Assembly (NCBI GenBank): GCA_029449245.1 | Contig: JANATF010000002.1 | Span: 248,001 to 312,000 of the forward strand | Direction of reading: 5' to 3' | DNA: 64,000 nucleotides | DNA from: Mortierella alpina | Lineage: Eukaryota > Mortierellomycota > Mortierellomycetes > Mortierellales > Mortierellaceae | In this document: piece after piece, positions 12,570-22,333 of the stretch | How positions within the stretch are numbered: the first letter of the stretch is position 1 | Layout: each line of letters begins with the position of its first letter | The notes under the pieces: generated by a model | Told to the model about the DNA's origin: nothing | The model's database searches: none | What the model saw: the letters and a program-made list of their open reading frames with translations, nothing else | Translations under genes and position numbers: made by a program

Positions 12570-13108
12570 TGTGAGAAGATCCGAAATCGAGATCCAGCGG
12601 CGCTTTGACATCATGAGAGCCAACTACAATAAGCTTGTTTGTAGCAATTAGCAACTCTGAGTCAACACTACAGATACATGCTACCTCGCCTGTCGCAAGC
12701 AGCATTATATCCACTGGCAGACATCACGCTGTGAGGTAGTAAACATTGCAACCCACATATAAGACGACGACATAGGCCTAGACTAGGTATAGAGAGGAGG
12801 ATGGCATCATGCTGGCAAAGAGACAGCACAGTGCATTTGCGTGCATAAAACAGATAGCGAACGCGCTTCAATTCCAGTTTTACAAAAAGTCCAAATGGAC
12901 TGCACAGCCTGCCTACCTGCGGGAGACATGGGTGCCGGCGCTAGCGTCTATTTCACAAGAATAAAAAACCAACACACACACAAATGAACGACGCTTTCAG
13001 GCACCATCGTGCCCATCGAACGTATTATCTAGTGATATATATTATTGTATGAGCCGTTCAATGACCGAGGACTGACTTCAATTGGCTTCTATCAGATTTT
13101 ATAGCGAC
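12570..13108. other. Intergenic, nothing recognised
   Basis: AT-rich spacer at the 3' side of the Cys-rich gene; no coding or RNA feature identified. Confidence 0.4.
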
Positions 13109-13333
13109 TTAGTAAACCAAGCTAGCCTGGCCATTCTTTCTGCAGCATGCAGCACCGTATTCAGCTTCCTCCTTTGACATTCCCCAGCATGTCTTGCCCC
13201 ACTCGGCATAGCAGCAGTCCCTGGTATACTTGCTGCCATCGCAACCACCCTTCTTGGCGCAGCAGATGAAGGACCATGCTTGAACACAGTTCAAAAGGAC
13301 AAGAGCAAAGACGACGGTGAGGTAGACCTTCAT
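13109..13333 (-). CDS. Small secreted cysteine-rich protein, 74 aa
   Basis: The start is taken at MKVYLTVVFALVL, which begins a textbook signal peptide ending near CVQA, and not at the in-frame Met 22 codons upstream that lacks one. The mature part, about 55 residues, has eight cysteines arranged CC-C-CC-C-CC (ICC, GGC, DCC, TCW, ACC), suggesting four disulfides. Family not recognised; size and Cys spacing fit fungal small secreted proteins, some of which are effectors or antimicrobial, but function is unknown. A likely 5'-UTR intron runs 13432-13342 (gtaacc ... ctcag), ending just ahead of the ATG. Confidence 0.7.
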   Translation of the reverse strand: MKVYLTVVFALVLLNCVQAWSFICCAKKGGCDGSKYTRDCCYAEWGKTCWGMSKEEAEYGAACCRKNGQASLVY

Positions 13334-13488
13334 GGTGAAATCTGAGTGACAGAGACGAGAGAAAAGCAGGTGAGAAGGTCGTGTACAAAAGAGGGACAAA
13401 GTGCAAGGCAGGAGGATAAAGTCGCTGGTTACCTTGTTGGATGATGGAGGGAACTAATGAGAAAGGTGAAGGTACAATGGGGGTGGGT

Positions 13489-13495
13489 ATTTATA
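13489..13495 (-). promoter_or_regulatory. TATA box candidate of the Cys-rich gene
   Basis: TATAAAT on the minus strand, about 160 bp upstream of the start codon and about 57 bp upstream of the inferred 5'-UTR intron donor. Placement is plausible; not tested. Confidence 0.4.
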
Positions 13496-13868
13496 CGTTT
13501 GAGAGAAAATATCGCGACATAGAACGTCAGAGAGGATAGGAGAGGGGACACACATGTAACGTACACCTCTGTGCCGTATTGGTTCTACAGGCCTGCCCCG
13601 CCGCATTGACAACCTAGATAGGGACGCCGTATTTGCAAGGACGGCGTTAATGGCAAGGCCTTTGCTCCTGCACAGCCCAATATTTTCAGGTACAGTACCC
13701 GTAGCACATGGTACCTGGGTACATGTACACAAATAAGATACGCCGCGCTCCAAAGACGCCGTACCGACAAAGCAGCCGTTCTGAAAACTACGCCGCTGCC
13801 TTCAGTTTACCTTAAGCAGGCGGTTTGAATGTATTTTGTATTCAAAGTCGGAGCAACTACGGCACATG

Positions 13869-14093
13869 GTACCGAATGACATACAGAGGACGGTCTATTC
13901 GCATTGTCTACGGTGCCATGCCCGTATGTGTGACCTTCTTTTCTTGAACAAAAATGAAATAAAAGAACGATCCCTCTGCCAGAAAAGATCTCTATCTTCT
14001 TTTTCTGGAGCTCAAGGGTGGAGAGGGAGGGACATACGTCCATGGCACCTATGACAATGCGAATAGACCGTCCTCTGTAGGTCATTCGGTACC
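13869..14093. repeat. DIRS terminal-repeat hairpin (two 52-bp inverted arms)
   Basis: Left arm 13869-13920 and right arm about 14041-14093 are inverted copies with only a few mismatches (core GACGGTCTATTCGCATTGTC), separated by about 120 bp. The GCATTGTCTACGGTGCCATG part of the arm recurs at 19530-19553 and, inverted, near 20265-20285, and the spacer sequence (13926-14010) matches 20160-20240 in inverse. These are terminal repeats of the DIRS-like element described in neighbouring entries. Confidence 0.7.
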
Positions 14094-14890
14094 AAAGGAG
14101 TGGCGATCACCCAGGAGGATCTTACTGCGCAGATCAAAGCTGCCAAGGAGTATGAGAAAGCGTGTGCTCCTGCCAAGGACAGCTCGCACAGCGACAGCCG
14201 TGGGCGCGTCCGTTTCAGGAACGGTTTCAGGGACGGTTTCAGAAACAGGTATTCCAACAGACAGGTCCACCAACCCCAACAGCAAGGTCTGCACCAACAG
14301 GCGTATTCTTCTCAAGTACAACAAACACCTTCTTACGCCAGCCAAGTTTACTCCCACGACGACCAGTCAGGACACTCGTCAGGAGCGTATTTTCAACGGG
14401 GCTACCGTGGAAGGGGACGCGGCCGGGCCCAGAAGCAACAGCAGGTGGACGTTTGCAGCTCTTTCAGCACGCATGGCGCTTACTCACGGACGATACATGG
14501 ATCCACTCTATAAGTGGAAAAGCGTATCAGATTCCCTTTCAGAGAACGCCACCAACAACCGCCGCCTAACAGACAGCTCCCCAGGTCTCGAAGGAGGAAC
14601 AATCAATTATAGAGCGAGAGATCTTGGCTCTACTCGCAAAACGAGCAATCGAGCACGCTTCGGGTCCTGATTTCCGAAGCCGACTCTTCACCATCCCCAA
14701 GAAGACAGGGGATCTCCGACCGGTCCTCAACCTGAAGCCCCTCAACCGGTTTGTGAGACAGGAGTCGTCCAAAATGGAGACAGTGAAGACAGTATGTTCC
14801 ATGCTCCAAAAGAAGGACTTCCTGACATCTGTGGACTTGAAGGATGTGGTGTTTTATGCTGGTGTGGGGCTCAGGCACGTATGTACCTGA
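14085..14890 (+). pseudogene. DIRS-like retroelement: Gag C-terminal half and start of reverse transcriptase
   Basis: Frame readings include AITQEDLTAQIKAAKEYEKA followed by an Arg/Gly/Gln-rich tail (Gag-like), then after frame changes LFTIPKKTGDLRPVLNLKPL and a SVDLKD-like segment, the fingers region of a DIRS/Ty3-type reverse transcriptase. The reading stops shortly after SVDLKD, before the catalytic YxDD box, and unrelated DNA follows. The N-terminal half of Gag is not upstream but on the opposite strand at 19554-20119. Confidence 0.75.
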
Positions 14891-14968
14891 GTCGCACCTC
14901 CCTTTTTACTTCTACGATTAATAAGAGTTCCCGTGACCGGTGTCTTTGGTGAGGGAAGTTCGAGGGGG

Positions 14969-15235
14969 TGTCATAGAATCGTGGGAGGGCGAGGGCAGTC
15001 CGCTCATAGTGGTTGCCTCGTCTCGCGAGTTTGGGTTCCTGGTGGTTCTCAAAGGTTGTTTTCTCAGATAGTTTGGGTGGCCCTTCTAGTAAAGTGTTCT
15101 CTCTGTATGGAGCGCAAGTCGGTTGATACGAAGGCCTTTATGTATGCGTGGTGCTGTCTAAGCTCTTCCAGCACGTTCCTACCTGAATGGAGCGCAAGTC
15201 GGTTGATAAGAAGGCAACCTTCTCTAGCTCCCACA
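14969..15235 (+). repeat. LTR copy B (267 bp, TG...CA)
   Basis: Second copy of the LTR at 8130-8396, opposite orientation, same length, preceded by the shared purine tract at 14953-14968. It starts TGTCATAGAATCG and ends GCTCCCACA. It sits between the truncated reverse transcriptase and the truncated oxidase pseudogene and may mark the rearrangement that cut both. Confidence 0.7.
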
Positions 15236-15376
15236 GGCTCACTACTACACCACAGTCTGGAGGAGCTATATATGTCCTCCAGATCCCTGTCCACAATAAA
15301 ACCCTCTCTTGTTCTCGTTGACTTCAGTCCCCAGTTTAGTATTGTAAGTTTACCCCTAGAGAATATCACACCCTAG

Positions 15377-15917
15377 GTGAAATATATCAAGACCACAGGT
15401 GCAAATGTTCGTCTCAGCTCACGGCTCATCCCTCAGGAACGCTTTGAGACACTGGACCTTTCGAATGAGCTCGCGGATGCTGTGATGGACTTCTTCAGAC
15501 CAACAGTCTCAGTCATGACCACCGCGCGGTCCTTGAAGTGCAGTCGGTTGCTGGAGGGGCCGTGACAAAAGGAACGAGTGTGGAGACGTCGGTCCTTGCG
15601 GCGTGGCGCAAGGCTTTAGTCAACATCGTCTTACGACACGATGGGACGACGATCTGTCGTATGACAGACGCCAGAGTATTGCGCGTCAGATGATTTCGTC
15701 GATGGACATTCTGCGCGGCCTTGTGCCAGAGTCTGGTGCTTACTTTAACGAGACCGATCCAGATGAGCCGAATTGGCAGGGGGCGTTTTTCGGATCGAAT
15801 TATCCTCGTCTCAAGGCTATCAAGGATGCGGTCGATCCGATGGGGCTTTTTATATGCCATAAATGTGTTGGGAGTGACGACTGGAGCGAGGACATGATGT
15901 GTCCAAGGACGCAATGA
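15377..15917 (+). pseudogene. FAD-linked oxidase, berberine-bridge-enzyme C-terminal fragment
   Basis: The last part of a BBE-like oxidoreductase is readable in pieces: KYIKTTGANVRLSSRLIPQE from 15377; a second frame with SVLAAWRKALVNIVLRHD near 15580-15640; and a third frame ending in GAYFNETDPDEPNWQGAFFG with SNYPRL and the final VGSDDW box (stop at 15917). At least two frameshifts (near 15510 and 15640) separate the pieces, and the FAD-binding N-terminal domain is absent. Upstream lies LTR copy B and about 140 bp of unassigned DNA. Dead fragment. Confidence 0.75.
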
Positions 15918-16102
15918 TCTCTTTCTTCCTTTACGTGTGTTGATATAAAGAAATTTCCTCGTAAGGATCATGATCCTGCTCAGTAGTACAAGAAAAGAAC
16001 AGATTCCGCAGACAGCGGGTGTCTTTACTAGCGATATAGTATGGATGAAAAGAAAAGGAGCCGGAAGAGATGGCGACGGGGGTGACTAGGGTTTGGAGAG
16101 TT

Positions 16103-16513
16103 CTACAGCTTTCGCAAGAACACATTCAGTCGCAAGTCTTTGGCCGCCTCTCGATCGAACGTACGCCCATTTTTCGTATAATTTCGAAAGTCCTTATAGG
16201 AATCAAAGTATCTGTCCTTGCGCTCGACAATGTCCCAAATGTTGATAAATTTTGTGCAAAGCAACTTTTGGCATTGAGTAATGGTGCCAGGCTCCTGATC
16301 GAACAACCTTCGGCATAAATCCTGAAAATGCTCCAACTTATCGAACAGAGCATTCATATCGTGCATGACCTGTCGATGGAACTGGGCTCGCTCTCTGGAC
16401 CTTACCCCTTCCTTCCAACCGCGGCTCCTCGCCAGTCGCCTGAATGCATTTCTCAAGTGTTCGCCTTGCCTGATCGAGAACTCTGGAAACTGTGCAAAGT
16501 AGTCCATGGTCAA
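16103..16513 (-). CDS. Conserved-looking hypothetical protein, 136 aa
   Basis: Single uninterrupted frame, MTMDYFAQFPEF... to ...NVFLRKL. It has the look of a family of small fungal proteins of unknown function that start with a YFxxFPxF motif and contain a CQKLL...NIWDIV-type segment; I recall such proteins in other fungi but cannot name a domain. No signal peptide or membrane span; many charged residues. The first or third codon (both Met) could be the start. It is the only apparently intact gene inside the 14-20 kb repeat-rich stretch. Confidence 0.6.
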   Translation of the reverse strand: MTMDYFAQFPEFSIRQGEHLRNAFRRLARSRGWKEGVRSRERAQFHRQVMHDMNALFDKLEHFQDLCRRLFDQEPGTITQCQKLLCTKFINIWDIVERKDRYFDSYKDFRNYTKNGRTFDREAAKDLRLNVFLRKL

Positions 16514-17220
16514 GGCTCTAAAGTTGAGTTGTGAATGAATGATACGTCTAGCGACTGAAGTCCTCCGGGATTGGCGAAAAAACTATTTAAAAGAGTATAG
16601 GGATGTAATAGCAAGAGGAAAAGAGGGTGTGGACGAGGGAAGGACAGGACTCACAAGAAAGTGGCAAGGACAGAACAAGACGAAGACAAGAGAGAGGGAC
16701 AAGGATGCCAGGGTAGAAGAGGAAGAGACTGGAAAAGATGCTGTGCTGTTTGCACAAGAGCGAGGGGTATTTATGCTGCTGTGTGTGGAGGAGAAGTGGT
16801 TACAGAAGGTAATGGCGAAGTGTCTCAGAAGGCGAAGTAGAAGAACATTCCCATGCTGTCACACCTTCCCCTAGTAAAAAAAGAAGGTCATGCTGTTGGC
16901 AATAATCACGGAGGATGTCTTGACAATGGCTGAGGCTACGGAGAGGTTCCCATGTTGACACAGCAGCATCATAGCCACCCACTTGATCAGGAATCTTGCT
17001 GTTTGCTTGGTGGGACCCAGCTTGTGAGCGAAAATACTCTCGACTTCATGTTCGATATTTCCGTCAATGATTTCCGGCTCGGGAGCAGGCGGCGCTAACT
17101 GGTCTTTTTATTCTCGGATAACAGCATGGACATCGTTACGCCCTGCTCGTAATTGCAGCCTCATTTGTAGTCTCTCCTGGGATACGTGTTTCCGATTATG
17201 CTCAAAGTGGACCGTCTAAA
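16514..17220. other. Intergenic, nothing recognised
   Basis: Purine-rich stretch from 16600 to 16850 and unremarkable sequence after it. No gene feature recognised. Confidence 0.4.
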
Positions 17221-17391
17221 TAGGGGGTTACAAACCTAGGCAGAGCAAATTTGTAACACGTACGTGTTTGTAAACACATCTGCTCCCGAGGTGGTGTTTT
17301 GCGTGATTGCCCGCCAAACCATGACGTGTTTGAGCTCAGATTAAATTTGCAAACACGTCCTCAATCAAATGCCTTGGTTTGTTACCCCCTA
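17221..17391. mobile_element. Short MITE candidate with 22-bp inverted ends
   Basis: Ends read TAGGGGGTTACAAACCTAGG on the left and, inverted, TAGGGGGTAACAAACCAAGG on the right, two mismatches over 22 bp. The outer TA on both sides could be a TA target duplication (element 17223-17389). The centre has a palindrome around ACACGTACGTGT. No coding content. Confidence 0.55.
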
Positions 17392-17498
17392 ATGGTAACT
17401 ATCAATTTAAAGTTTGAAAAAAAATGCTGCATGAGGAAACCGCGGTGAAGGTCAAAAAAAAATGTTGCATGGGCTCTGTAAGAAGTGCATTTGAAGTA

Positions 17499-17805
17499 CA
17501 GTCAAGTCTCGTTTTTCGGTCCAGATTACTATGAGAAATGGACCGATACCATTTTTCAAACGAATGAATTGATTTGTATTTCAAAGAGAGGGGGATGTCC
17601 AGTCGACTGACGTGGCGCTGCCCAAATTCTGGCCGAAGGTGAGGGGGCTGTGATAAAAATTTGGTTCAAATGAGAGGGAAAGAGGCTGCGGCACATCAAT
17701 TGACCCCCTTTTTGAATACAAACATGAGAAATCAATTCATTCGTTGGAAAAATGGTATCGGTCCATTTCTCATAGTAATCTGGACCGAAAAACGAGACTT
17801 GACTG
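17499..17805. mobile_element. pogo/Tc1-type MITE, 307 bp, 78-bp near-perfect TIRs
   Basis: Left arm 17499-17576 and right arm 17728-17805 are inverted copies with about one mismatch; both start CAGTCAAGTCTCG. The element is flanked by TA on each side (17497-17498, 17806-17807), as for Tc1/mariner/pogo insertions. The near-identity of the arms suggests recent activity or selection for the hairpin. There is no transposase. Confidence 0.9.
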
Positions 17806-18082
17806 TACTCTTTGAAACTATGAGTTTAACCTCAACTCTGACCCTTACAATTACGGTGTTCGTTTATTTCCTTCAAGCTGTTTGATTCGCTTCATGCTTT
17901 TCAATTGTCTCTTGGAGTTGAATAATTTCCGCCAGGGCATCCGTAAGCGCCTCCTCTAAATGAACCCTCATGTAGAGGCTGAACCCAGGAGTTTCCAGTG
18001 TCTTAGGAGGTAAGTTTCCAGATTCATATGCATTGAAGTCCTGATGGTGATGCTCAGTTGACTGGGAAGAGGAAGCTACCAC

Positions 18083-18557
18083 ACTGACAGCAGATGCACC
18101 ATCACGCAGGATGATAGAACAGTTGGAATAGAGCTTGGACCCAGCATACTTTCGCCATCAGGACAGGACGTGGGGCCCACACCACATGGACCTCTTCGCC
18201 TCTCACCAGAACCACAAGTTGCCCAGGTTCATGTCATGGACACCGCACCCAAGGGCGTTCGCATACGACGCAATGCAACACACGTGGAAGAAGTTGGGCA
18301 ACCTTTACATCTGCCCGCCTGGGAACCTCATTCCTCAGATCCTGCAGAAGCTGAAGACGGAGCGGCTGGAGGCCACCCTGATAACACCCTTTTGGCCATC
18401 GGCAACATGGTTCCCAACAGCGACGGCGATGGCAGTGGCTCCGCCAGTACCAATACCCCGTGCAGCCGTTCTACGCGCGCCGGGAAGCGCAAGCAACATC
18501 CTGGACAAGAACGCCAGATGGAGTCTGTCAGTGTGGCGCGTAAGCGGCAAACTTTGA
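18083..18557 (+). pseudogene. DIRS-like retroelement: RNase H-downstream region
   Basis: The frame contains RTWGPHHMDLFASHQNHKLP and PHPRAFAYDAM, then YICPPGNLIPQILQKL and TPFWPSATWFP, the conserved block found after RNase H in DIRS retroelements (WGPHxxDLFA ... ICPPWNLI). A Trp of the ICPPWNLI box is Gly here. The frame continues into the recombinase region after a stop. The missing part of RT and RNase H is not found between 14890 and 18083. Confidence 0.8.
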
Positions 18558-18613
18558 TCGCAAAAGGATTGTCTACTGAGGCAGCAGCCTTTATCACCGG
18601 CAACTGAGATGCC

Positions 18614-19519
18614 TTGAGGACGCAGCAGCGGTACAAAGCAACCCAGGAGGCATTCTTGGACTGGGTTCAAGAAGGGTCATTCGATTTGGATATCGATCCA
18701 GCCGTGCCCATCGTCAATTGGCTGTACCAGATTATGGTCACCGGCAATCTGCTGTGGTCCACAGTGCTCACCAAAAAACCCGCGGTACTCGCCCTTTTTG
18801 AGAACACCGAGGCAATCAAGCAGGAGCATTGTTTCAAGGAGTTCATGCGCGCAGGCTGCAGCTCCGTTGTGGTGGACACCAAACACGACGACTACGACAT
18901 CTCTCGAGTCTTGGATCATTTCCGCAATGGCCCTAGCAACATGGACTTGACCATGCCGGATCTAGCCACGAAACTCTGTTGGCTCTTGGGCATCTGTGGC
19001 TTTATGCGCCCAAACGACATTTTCTGCACGGATGTGGCGCGCTCAGGGATCGTGCGCGACATGCTCGAGCTCGCGGTCGTGTTCCCAAAAGAACGTCGCG
19101 GCAGGCAACGAATCATCAAGTACGTGCGCATCATTCGTTTCGTTACCCAGACGCACAAGCCTACATGGCCTACAGGACAAGAACCCTTGCGACAGATATA
19201 CCGTTCCCCATCCAAAGGATCCTGCGGTCAGACTCACCCCTTTGATTCGTCACTGCAAGGACCTGACCAAACCATTGCTCAGTACGACCATCAGTGTTTA
19301 CATGAATTCGATCACGCGCTTGATGCTACCCTCTGGAGTCAGGCCTCAGGCCTCCTAAGCTCCGTGCCCTCGGCTCTACACTTGGGGCGTTAGCAGGCGT
19401 CCCAGTGGACGACATCATGGTCCAAGGACACTGGTCGTCACCCAAGACCTTCGAGAAGCACTACCGCCTCTCCAGTGCCACTACCAACAACATCTCTCTT
19501 TCCACTTTGGGATCCCTCT
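18614..19519 (+). pseudogene. DIRS-like retroelement: tyrosine recombinase, frameshifted
   Basis: An open frame from 18614 to about 19140 carries the recombinase core including LLGICGFMRPNDIF. After at least two frame changes it is picked up as KLRALGSTLGALAGVPVDD, then GHWSSPKTFEKHYRLS, ending at TGA 19517-19519. The second Arg, the H-W pair and the nucleophilic Tyr in HYRLS are recognisable, which identifies a tyrosine recombinase and not a DDE integrase. Frameshifts between 19140 and 19350 make this copy inactive. Confidence 0.8.
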
Positions 19520-19522
19520 GAA

Positions 19523-19553
19523 GTCACATATGGACATGGCACCGTAGACAATG
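19523..19553 (+). repeat. DIRS right terminal repeat
   Basis: GTCACATATGGACATGGCAC and the following bases are the inverse of the repeat at 13895-13925. It begins directly after the recombinase stop codon and abuts the reversed Gag fragment, marking a junction. Confidence 0.6.
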
Positions 19554-20119
19554 CCCTTGTCTGGAGTGGGTTTGAGGCCTTTTGCAACGACGAAATTGTC
19601 TTTGCGCATCTGGGTGATCTGGCGTGCAGTGATGGCCAACTGCGAGCGGATGACCTGAACAAAATCAAGAACTGAGGCTCGTAGGGCCGGATCGGATACG
19701 TTGGCGAAGACGTCTGTAGTGAACTCATCCACCGGTCGCGTGGTGAAGGCCAGTCGTTCCTGAATCTTGGCGAGAGATTTGTCGAAAGACTGGTGAGAAT
19801 TGGATTTGTCTGGCCAAGGGAGGTCGAGATTCGGTGCGTGATACTACTGCTCCTGATTTTTAGGGAAGACGACGTCGTCCATGAAGACAGGATCATCGTC
19901 CTCTGCCTCTGGGGCAGTGAAAAAGTTCATGCCGGCCATTGAGGGCACGGCTTCGATAAGTTCTTTCGGTAGAACCAAGAGTCGAGCACGGGGAGCTTCG
20001 ACTTGGAGAGGGTGAAGTTTGGACTGTTGAATAGATGAGACAGTTGCCTGGAGAGCGGCCGACTGCTCGCGAAGGGATTGAAGAGTGGAATCATTGTCAG
20101 TAGTAGAGATGTCGCTCAT
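19554..20119 (-). pseudogene. DIRS-like retroelement: Gag N-terminal half, one nonsense codon
   Basis: Reads from MSDISTTDNDSTLQSLREQ to VVAKGLKPTPDK in one frame, interrupted only by an in-frame TAG at 19844-19846. It is broken where the terminal-repeat sequence begins, and the matching C-terminal half lies on the other strand at 14085. The frame is otherwise kept, so decay is recent or mild. Confidence 0.7.
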
Positions 20120-20159
20120 TGGAAAGAAAATCGTGCTATGGATGAGTTCCGATGAGCGA

Positions 20160-20290
20160 CGAAAAAGAAGATAGAGATCTTTTCTGGCAGAGGGATGTTC
20201 TTTTATTTCATTTTTGTTCTTTTTCGTCGGTTATTCAATACAAGAAGGTCACACACATACGTCCATGGCACCGTAGATAATGTACAGTAG
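20160..20290 (-). repeat. DIRS 5' terminal repeat and leader, inverse copy of 13895-14010
   Basis: On the minus strand it runs from a GGTGCCATGGACGTATGTGT end, through ACAAAAATGAAATAAAAGAAC, to a TCTATCTTCTTTTTC stretch 40 bp before the Gag ATG at 20119, closely matching the plus strand at 13905-14005. Confidence 0.65.
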
Positions 20291-20459
20291 ACTATAGTAC
20301 CTGCCGGTTCTGCGAGAGTGTCACACTGACCGAACTGTGGTGGTGATTCTTGTACTTGACTGCATACAGCTCTCATGACTTAAAACTAAGCACTTTCAGG
20401 AGTAATCCATTTGTGCGGATGGGACCACGTTGAGCATATTCGCAGGTGAAGTCTGAGGG

Positions 20460-20828
20460 TCAAGGTCTGCCTCTCGGATCGACTGGAGGTGGGGTCGCAT
20501 TTCCTCGACGGACATTCACCTGTGGTTTTGCCTTTGTATCCTGCTTCCCTTGCCTGTGTGGTGTCAACCTCGCTCGAGCAGCATCAGAGATGAAGGTCTT
20601 GATGAGGTAGCCTGTTGACGGACCGCGGGAAAGACGGTTTAGAGCGCCGCTGCAGCTCTGACTTGAGGGCGGTACTTTGCCGAATGATGCAAGCCAGCTC
20701 CTTTTCCTTAAAATAAAGGGTTGTTGTTGTTCCATGGACGACGTTGAGACATTCCGGCGTGTGTTCATGTCGAGGCGATTCCAGCGGACAAATTTCTCAA
20801 TTGCCGAAATATTCATGTCGTTCGTCAC
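20460..20828 (-). CDS. Unrecognised open frame, 122 aa
   Basis: Reads MTNDMNISAIEKFVRWNR to PPPVDPRGRP, basic and Pro-rich at the C-terminus. Sequence just upstream (20829-20946, minus) reads LEAVQLKLLKDKGLPKK in another frame, so this could be the tail of a spliced or decayed gene. No family recognised. Confidence 0.25.
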   Translation of the reverse strand: MTNDMNISAIEKFVRWNRLDMNTRRNVSTSSMEQQQPFILRKRSWLASFGKVPPSSQSCSGALNRLSRGPSTGYLIKTFISDAARARLTPHRQGKQDTKAKPQVNVRRGNATPPPVDPRGRP

Positions 20829-21132
20829 TACTTACTTCTTTGGTAGGCCCTTGTCCTTGAGCAGCTTGAGCTGCACAGCCTCAAGAAGAATACGTTGATG
20901 CTTACCCCTTGTTGTGTGGAGACGAGGATGGCGACACATTCATGCCTGTCACCAACTCATCATGTATTTGCGAGGATTTTCAAAGAAAGGATTGAAGTGC
21001 ATATGGTTCGAATCCCTCGACGAGTATAGCCGCTGTTCTCATTCGAGATGATTATATTCGCCGATCGAGCCAGACCTGTTGCGCATTATCATGCTTCCAT
21101 GTCTTGACTATTAAAGCTCATGAAAAAGTCTT

Positions 21133-21893
21133 GAACAGAAGAAAGGGTCTGTGCAGGAACGGAATGTGCGACTCGCAGAAGGAATTTGTTTTGAATGGGT
21201 GTTTTGTTTTGCACGGTCATGGTCAAGGTCATTTCGCGAACCATAGCCATAGCGATTACGAAAACAAATGCGCTCAGAGTTGACTATTTCAAGAATTGGA
21301 CCAAGGTTTCCAGAATTTTAAGTACTTGAGCAGGATTGAGCGCATTTTCTGCGCATTTTTGCAAAAATGCGCTCAGAGTTGTCCTTTTTCCAAAATCTGG
21401 CCCGCCGCGCCGACTATGGACTAGTTAACTAGGCAGGATTGAGCGCATTTTGTCGCCATTTTTGCACAACTGCGCTCAGAGTTGGCTTCTCTCTGGAATG
21501 GATCTCATCTCGGCCTCCGCTGCAGTGCCATTAGAAAACGAACCAGGCGCATCCTTGTGCATCATGGGCTGCACAGTGGGCTGCACAGTGGTCGACCATA
21601 CTCCAGCAAACGTCACGCTCGCCCCTGATCCATTTGTGACGTTGTTGTTGTATCACGTCTCAGGCGTCCATGGACTGAGCTCATCCCTGGAACAGGACAA
21701 CAACGCTCGCTCGCTGTCTCTCGGTCTCGAGCTCGGTCTCGATCCTGTCCGCTCCATGCTGCCAACTCTGCTCAGCAGCAAATCATCGGGACAGATGGCG
21801 CAGGGCATTCGTCGAGAAAACAGGAACCACGACCATGCATCATCATGCATCTGCAGCAGGACCATTGCCTCATCAACAGTCAGTCATTCAGAT
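21133..21893 (+). repeat. Dispersed repeat R1, copy 1
   Basis: About 760 bp that recurs in inverse orientation at 58588-59510. Internal structure: the word CGCTCAGAGTTG at 21271, 21370 and 21473 alternates with its partner CAGGATTGAGCGCATTTT, giving two ~100-bp units with inverted halves. The 3' part (21540-21890) is non-repetitive but still shared. No coding sequence recognised; probably a non-autonomous mobile element. Confidence 0.75.
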
Positions 21894-22333
21894 GACTGTA
21901 GCGCACTCACTCTCCTCACAGCTAACGACTGTGTCACTGGCGATACCTGGACAAGGTGCACCAAGGGATGCTTAGCCCGTGCATTGCATTGCCGTCGGCA
22001 CTATGAATTGTCTGGGGATCGGAACTAAGGCTGTTTATCTAACGTCTGCATTGGCAAATTCCTACGGAGAACCTACACCTGGTCCTTATGATGATCGGTC
22101 CAGAGCTGCCAGCCGGATCGACATCATCCATCGCGGAGACTCGCAGAGCCTGTTACCACTCATGGTTCAAAATACAAATCGCAAGTAATATGATTGAGGG
22201 GGCAGCAACTGCTCTAGCGCACTGGCTGCCTTTGGTCCGCGACAGTGGACTACGGATGTAGCTTCTCCAACTTTGTCCAACGAACAAGCTTTGGCCATGG
22301 AAGACTGGGTACTGAATCTACTGAATCTTCTCT
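21894..22333. other. Spacer, nothing recognised
   Basis: Lies between repeat R1 and the 3' end of the flavoenzyme gene. No feature identified. Confidence 0.4.

Noticed and set aside
21000-21025. tRNA-like B box (GGTTCGAATCC) at about 21006
   Set aside because: Flanking bases do not form a T-stem or acceptor stem and no matching 5' half was found.
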